Source of the DNA: Asterochloris sp. CNOR1
Lineage: Eukaryota > Chlorophyta > Trebouxiophyceae > Trebouxiales > Trebouxiaceae
DNA length: 64,000 nt
Direction of reading: 5' to 3'
NCBI GenBank assembly: GCA_963969365.1
Contig: OZ017747.1
Span: 2,604,001 to 2,668,000, forward strand
The position numbers were made by a program, and so were the translations under genes. The notes below the pieces were generated by a model. The model did not search any database, was not told the origin of the DNA, and saw only the letters and a program-made list of their open reading frames with translations. Below, one piece after another: positions 57,350 to 64,000 of the stretch (position 1 is its first letter; every line of letters begins with the position of its first letter).

Positions 57350-60300
57350 ATGTGGCGATTCTTTAGTTCCGGCAGCTCTGGCAATCACCCTTACCTGCAC
57401 TCTTTGAATGACAATCAGGGCAGACAGACTTGGGAATGGGATGAAGCAGCAGGTGCCTGCTGTTTGCACTCATTGATCTGCAATTTTTCTGTGAAGGGAC
57501 AATGCTCAGCACATCAGGCACACATCAGAGCCTCTGCTCCACAGCTGACCAGCTGAAGCAGCTGTGGTGCCTGTGCAGGCACGCCAGAGGAGCGCAATGA
57601 GGTGGAGCGCCTGCGGGAGCAGTTCACTGCCAGTAGGCATGAGCAGCAGCACTCTGCAGATGAGCTGCTGCGCCTGCAGTCTCGCAAGCGACGCCGTGCC
57701 AATGTGTTGCCGCCACAGCAGCCCAATGGCAGGCAGCTGTCTGGCGACGATGTGCAGCAGTCCCTACGAGCCGCCATGGCCTTCTATGAGACGCTGCAGC
57801 AGGATGATGGGCACTGGCCAGGTGGCCATGCAGCTCTTTGCATGATGCAAAGGACACAGGCTATCCTGCTGCCTTGTCTGCCCCCCTCCAGCCTGTTGCT
57901 GCCCCTGCACTGCTGCCTGCCATGTGTCCTCAGCTTCTGTGCTCTGCTTTGCAAGTCCTTCTAGAACTCATGGAAGTGTACATGAGCAGATGCAGACTGC
58001 AAAACCTGTCATCCTACATGCAGGTGACTATGGGGGCCCCATGTTCCTCATGCCTGGCCTCATCATCACACTGTACACAACAGGCGTCATCAACAAGGTG
58101 CTCAGCCCCCAGCACAAGATGGAGATGCTGCGCTACCTGTGCAACCACCAGCTGCAGGATGGTGGCTATGGGCTGCACATTGAGGGGCACTCCACGATGT
58201 TCGGCACTGCTTTGAGGTGAGCTGCTGCTCTTAAACGTCAAGCAGGCAGCAGCCTGCCTCGTTCCATTCGCGTTCTCACCCTTCTGGGGGAGGCTGCTGC
58301 TATACGCCCTGGTCTGTCACACAAGCAGCACCCTGACCTCATGCCTTGGCAACAGCTGCCTTGGTGTCAGACCTGCAGGCAGCAAACTGCAGCATGGTTG
58401 TGCGCTGCCCTGCCTGCGTGCTGAGCAGCAAACTCTCCATGCTGCAGCTACGTGTCCATGAGGCTGCTGGGAGCAGATGCCGATGATAAGGCCTGCCAAG
58501 CTGCACGCCAGTGGGTGAGCAATTCACGAGGCTGGACAAGTCATGGCTGGCAGCCTGGCCCTTGTTTTGTGCAACCTGGCATCTGCTGCTTGGTGCTGCT
58601 CTATGGACAGCCGCTACTTTCAGCTCCACCCCCCCTTACGCGGCGGATGCAAGAAACAAAGGTTGTTGGGGAATGCCTAGTGCTGACAATGGGCATTCTG
58701 CCTGGCATGCTTTTCGACAGACGGTCTGACGCGAGCCTGCTGGGTCTGTCTGCAGGCCGCCACCTACCATTTCATGCCGTTGGTGGCCATTGCCTTCAAC
58801 TTCTTGTCTGCTTGCGCATACTTTCAGCCACTGCACATGCAGGAGAGGAGGTGGCTGGCTGGTCACGCCTGCCGCTGCCACCTTGCCCTCCGGGTGCCTC
58901 AAGCGTTTTACTGGCGCTGCAGATGCACGAGAGAGGTGGTGCCCACTCTATTGCGTCCTGGGGCAAGTTCTGGTTGGCAGTGCTGGGGGTGTACTCGTGG
59001 GAGGGGATGAACCCCCTGACACCCGAGATGTGGCTGCTGCCCTACAGCTCCTGGACCGGCATCGGCCTCTTCCACCCTGGACGCTTCTGGTGCCACTGCC
59101 GCATGGTCAGTGCTGTGCTCTGTCTGTCCCGCATGCTTGCCACGCTTTTGCCCTGCGGGACAGCTTTTCAAAGCAAATCATGTGTACAGAGCAGCAGGCA
59201 AAGTGTGTGATCTCTCCCCTTCAGCCCAGCCCGTGGAAGCCTCGAGTGCGCAAAGCTTTCCTGCATCAGCACTGCTCTGCACTGTGGCTCGCCTTTGAGG
59301 TGCCAGCAGACCCATGGAGCACTGCTTTGTTGAACAGCTGTGGTTTGTCTGACAGGTACCAAGAGACAGCATAAGGACACTGCTGCACTCAAGTTCTGCA
59401 CTATTTGACTGTTGAGCCCTACACCAAACGTGCCTGCAGAGTGCGCAGAGAGCCGGCTGCACTGCAGGTCTATCTGCCCATGAGCTACATGTACGGCATG
59501 CGGGGCACCTGCAAGGAGACCCCCCTCACGGCAGCCATCCGCACAGAGTTGTACACACAGCCCTACAGCAGCATCGATTGGAACGCCGCCCGCAACCTGA
59601 TTGCTAAGGAGGACCTGTACTACCCCCACCCCATGGTGCAAGACGTGCTGTGGTGGACGCTGTACCAGGCGGAAAGGTTGCTGAAGGGATCCCGCCTCAG
59701 GAAGGCGGCCCTGGCGGAGTGCATGAAGCACATCCACTATGAGGTTGGTGTGGGCAGCGACTGCAGGGCTGAGGAGGCCTGCAGGGGATGCTTGGGAGTC
59801 TGGGGGTCTGCCTGCCTGCAACCACGTGCACAGTGAAGGGGCTGCATCAGGCAGCGGCAGTGGTCTGGGGCTTTGGTGCATGATGTGCTGCTGCCGCCTC
59901 GGCTTCATCCACGACTGTGCATCAGCATGCTCTGCCAGCGCTGGCACTCTGGCTCTGCCTTTGTCGAGGACTCTAGTAGCTTGGCAGCCCCTGTCTCGCG
60001 CTCTCTGACAGCTTCTGTGTCAAGAATGTGCCACGCTCAAAATCTGCTTTTTGCTGCCACAGGACGAGAACACGCGCTACGTCTGCATTGGACCAGTGAA
60101 CAAGGCGCTCAACATGCTGTGCTGCTGGTTTGAGGATCCGGAGTCGGAGGCATTCAAGAGGTATGCACAGCGCTGGCTACGCAGGAGGTGACGTGCTCAC
60201 CACAGTGAATTGTCAGGTGCCAGCAGCGCAGTCTGGTGCCTTGTGCTGGTCTGTGGCTCAGTGGCATAGTTGCAGAGCAGGTGCAGCATGTGGTGCACAG

Positions 60301-63119
60301 CCGCTGGACGCCTGCCCCTAGAAGAGATGCTTGCCTTACTGCAGCTGAAGAGGGCTGTGCTGCTGGCCTGCAGGCACATCCCAAGGGTGCACGACTTCCT
60401 GTGGCTGGCAGAGGACGGCATGAAGATGCAGGGCTATAACGGCAGCCAGCTGTGGGACACTGCCTTTGCAGTGCAGGCCATCAGCCACACTGGCCTGGAG
60501 AAGGAGTTTGCCCAGTGCCTGCGGTGGGCGCACCACTACATTGATGCTACCCAGGTGCGCAGCAGGGGGGGTGCATACTTGATGCAGACAGTCAGGCCAC
60601 AGTGCAAAGTCCTGCCGGCCTGCCATGGGAAGGCAAGGCCCTCCCTGAGGAGCAAGCTCCAACTGCCCCAAAGGTCACCTCCTCTGTGGCTGCTGCATGT
60701 TGGGCAAGAGCCTCCAGGCAAGCTGGTGGTGGCAGCACTGAGCGCTGCTGTGCTGCCGCAGGTTCTGGATGACTGCCCAGGCAACCTGACTGAGTATTAC
60801 CGCCACATATCCAAGGGGGCATGGCCCTTCTCTACCCGGGATCACGGCTGGCCAATCTCAGACTGCAGCTCCGAAGGCCTCAAGGTGAGCCGCATGTCCT
60901 TAGCCAGCTCTGCAATCGCAGGCGCACTCGCCCAGCTGGGGCCTGCAGGGAGGCAGGTGAGCGCTGCATGCTGCCTGTGCAGTGGCAGTGTGACAGGCAA
61001 GCTGCACGCCTTCAAGTCCGTGCTGATGCAGCATGCTGCCTGCTGCCGCCCGCCCTGCTCTGGCCCTCACAGGTTGCTGTGGCCAAGCCAAGCTGCATTG
61101 CCATCAGCCATCTGTGCAGACTAGGTCTGCCTGGCCAGATGCATCCCACTGCAGGCCATCGCCGCCTGCTGCACTGCATCATGCTGCCTTCACTTTGGCA
61201 ACGTCACACACACTGCATGTGCTGCAGGCAGCTCTGATCCTGGCCAAGCTGGATCCTGCACTGGTGGGAAAGCCAATCCCCAAAGATCGCCTGTTTGACT
61301 GTGTCAACGTGATTCTGTCCTATCAGAACGCATGCGGCGGGTGGGCTACTTATGAGAACACGCGGTCATATGCATTTCTTGAGGTGAGCCTGCACTGCAG
61401 TCTGTGGCGCCCCCTGGCGAGGCATGCGCACACAGTATGTTGCCAGGCCTCAGTGCGAACTGTACCCTTTGCAAGCATTGCAAAGCTGGGATCTTGATCC
61501 CTGACTTTCTGCCTGGTGCAGCTCAGTAACCCCTTACAAACTATGGCTGGCTGTGTCAAGCTGCACATGACTAAGGCATTGACCCGTGAACCCTTGGCCT
61601 CCATTGCAGCTCATCAACCCCTCTGAGACTTTTGGCGACATTGTGATCGACTACTCATATGTGGAGCTGACCTCTGCCTGCGTGACAGCGCTCACAGCAT
61701 TCCAGGAGCGGCATCCAGCCCACCGCACAGATGAGGTGTCCCGCGCCTGCAGAGAGGGCAAGGCCTACCTGCTGCGCGAGCAGCGCCCTGATGGGTCCTG
61801 GTATGGGTCCTGGGGCGTCTGCTTCACCTATGCAGCCTGGTTTGGGTGAGTCCTGTGTGTCAGCCATGGCTGCAGCTGCTGCCTGGCTGCTGGCATCTGC
61901 CTGAGGCGACTGTCACCAGCAAGCGACAGCAGGACTGGGGTCCCTGATGCTCTGAGCATCTGTGCTGCACAGGCAGTGCCTGCACAGCTGCTGAGGATGC
62001 CTTGGGAGGCACACATGCTGCCCCTTGTATGCCAGCCGCCGTCTAGTTTGCAACATTTTGCACAGGCAGGCAGGCGCCGGTGTGCTGTTCCTACACTGCA
62101 TTGTTGCTGCCTGCTGGTGACTGCTGTGCTGTGCTTGCCACCATCTTCAATCTGTCCGTGTCGACCTGTCCCTGGCTGGCAGCCAATCGCAGTGCAGTGC
62201 ACAATGCGCCCACCTGGGTCTTGCTGCACCTCTCAATGTCTGCAGCTGCAGTGCCTGCAAGCAGCCACCACCCTGCGCCTGCTGACTGCCAAGGAGCTAT
62301 TCCCCATGGCTGGCAGGTGCGAGGGGCTGGCGGCCATGGGCGACACAGTGGCCAACTCACCCGCACAGCGCAAGGCCTGTGCCTTCCTGCTGGACAAGCA
62401 GCGCAGCGACGGCGGGTGGGCAGAGTCCTATCTCTCCAGCCAAGACAAGGTGCTCTCCCCTCTGTGCATGATCTGGAGTGCATCTGTGGGCATCTGCAGA
62501 TAGCACGGGCTGCTCAAAGGTTTGCAATCGTCCCTGCTGCTTTGAGTCCAGGGGCCGTGCCTTCCAGCCCATGCTGACTCTGCTGGCGCCCTTCTGCTGA
62601 CTGTTTGACTCAGCTGGTGGCACCTGTGGCATGCATGTGTAGCGATTTCACTGCCAACGCACTACTCCATGCAGGTGTACAATGCTATTGCCAGCGGCCC
62701 CTCCCACGTTGTAGACACAGCCTGGGCCCTGATTGCCCTGCTAGCAGCGGGGTACCACAAGCGCGACTGCGTGCCCCTGGACAATGCAGCGCGCTTCCTG
62801 ATGAGCATGCAGCAGCCCAGTGGGGACTGGCCGCAGCAGCGCATCAGCGGCGTGTTCAACCGCAACTGCATGATCACTTATGCCAACTACAGGTGCATGT
62901 ATGGAGATGCTTGAGGGCCAGAGCTGCAAACACGGGACTGCAGCTTGCAGGGCAGCACTGAGGCTGCTTTGTCGTCAGGTGCCTACAGGACTTGCATGCC
63001 AGGCATGCATGTCTTGGCATCAGCACCTGAGGAACGGCAGTGCCGCTTGCAGGAACATCTTCCCCATCTGGGCTCTGGGCCTGTACCGCGAGAGCGTCCT
63101 GCAAAACGGTGTGCAGTGA
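57350..63119 (+). CDS. CAS1: Cycloartenol synthase (oxidosqualene cyclase)
   Basis: CAS cyclises 2,3-oxidosqualene to cycloartenol, the first plant-type sterol intermediate, at the ER. Fourteen exons (57350-57452, 57579-57821, 58024-58216, 58448-58514, 58923-59105, 59468-59743, 60063-60160, 60374-60554, 60762-60884, 61228-61383, 61610-61845, 62317-62449, 62675-62892, 63053-63119) close in phase to 758 residues, the family length. Motifs: [147 protein letters not shown] and [14 protein letters not shown]. In [12 protein letters not shown] the catalytic Asp is kept, and His and Ile match Arabidopsis His477 and Ile481, which favour cycloartenol over lanosterol. DCSSE replaces the common DCTAE. 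Confidence 0.96.
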
Positions 63120-64000
63120 GCACTTTGAACGCCCCCTTCCCGTTTCAAATTGAATGGCTCGAGCAGCACCCGATGATGATTGCTGCAAGCGTGCTGAGTT
63201 GAGCGCCCAGCAGCCTACTCAGAGGTGTTCACCTGGCAACTTCACTCGTGGACCTCATGCATGAGCATGTCTGGCCTTTGTTGGCACAATTACAGCCCAG
63301 CCCTTCCTTTGTCTCACCACATCTCAGCTTAGATCAGGCCTGACAGTGGCAACCAGTGTCCACCAACCCCATCCCCGAAAAATGGTGTACTTCCATTACC
63401 ACCATTTGCAATGGTTCTTGTGCGAAAGCATGTGTCACAGTAGTGGCACAGGTGAGTGTGGCAATGGTTGCAAGTCATAGGCGAGCTTAGTGTTTTTGAA
63501 GGGCAGAATTGCAGCCCGCTTCAGGATTCCCGAAGCTGACGAGCAGCCTGTTGTTGGGCTCACTTAGGCGCTTGCAGCACTGGTGGCTTGTTACAACTGG
63601 GACACGCAGCAGCCTGCATGTGACTACCTGTGCAAATGATCAAGACAAATCTATTTCAGCCTGCCCTCAAGCTCATTGACACTGCTTATCAGCTGCCCGG
63701 TTGACTCTTGCGATCAAAGGACAGCAAACGTCCCCAAACTCTGGCCTCTGCCTTTGCTGAACTCACCAAACGGGGCAACTCATCGAGCCTGCCCCCTGCT
63801 GAAGGCAGTGCAGGCACTGCTGACATCACTACTACTATGTGTGTCCGTCGGGGGGAGATGATGACCCTGTGACATAGTCATCCCACAGCTGTGGACTGCA
63901 GTGCCATCTTCTCCTTGGCATCACCGGCCTGTTGTCAACATGAGTACAGCTCACAGGCCCACCTGGGCACCAGCCAAGGGAGGAGACAACGATGCTCAAG
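63120..64000. other. Right-edge stretch with no recognised gene
   Basis: 881 bp after the CAS stop. It contains a short inverted repeat (AAATGGTG at 63380, CACCATTT at 63400) and no exon with recognisable content on either strand. The CAS 3' untranslated region should be here, but no TGTAA was found near the stop. Confidence 0.45.

Overview
This is nuclear DNA from a green alga, most likely a core chlorophyte of the Trebouxiophyceae. I infer this from very dense short introns with TGCAG-type acceptors, a cycloartenol synthase, a predicted plastid protein, a plant-type HLB1-like TPR protein, a plant-like eS6 and a nuclear bL36. All splice sites were read by eye from GT/GC-AG signals, reading phase and family motifs. 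For most genes the phases close exactly over every junction.

Layout. 1-7978 (+): C-terminal part of a VPS13 lipid-transfer protein, running off the left edge. 8145-15948 (-): long coiled-coil protein. 16243-17339 (+): UBE2E-type E2. 17653-18301 (-): RNA polymerase II subunit RPB4, back to back with a nuclear gene for bL36 (18437-18835, +). 19379-19794 (-): DPM3. 20052-20689 (-): unassigned coding-like sequence. 20716-34067 (-): one roughly 35-exon gene for a nitric oxide synthase extended by ankyrin repeats and a C-terminal globin. 34605-37109 (-): apgM-type phosphoglycerate mutase, divergent from a glycine-rich plastid protein (37221-38150, +). 38263-39511 (-): peroxisomal 2,4-dienoyl-CoA reductase ending SKL, divergent from eS6 (39761-42109, +). 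42344-43384 (+): complex I LYR subunit NDUFA6/B14. 43490-46612 (-): HLB1-like TPR-PH protein, divergent from acylaminoacyl-peptidase (46942-52245, +). 52681-53370 (-): small coiled-coil gene. 53882-57107 (+): SAM-domain protein with an N-myristoylation signature. 57350-63119 (+): cycloartenol synthase. I see no gene in 63120-64000.

The most striking object is the NOS-ankyrin-globin fusion. It would place an NO-producing enzyme and a haem globin with distal and proximal histidines on one chain. The ankyrin reading frame continues directly out of the NOS C-terminal tail. The ankyrin-to-globin junction is also in phase, but it needs a GC donor and a 19-nt exon and is the link to test first.

A second theme is genome-structural. 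Several introns contain decayed tandem copies of the neighbouring exon; the clearest is a series of four in VPS13 at about 163-185 bp spacing. GC-AG introns are frequent. Most genes are packed head to head or tail to tail with gaps of only a few hundred bases. No CRISPR array, insertion sequence, rRNA or convincing tRNA was seen.
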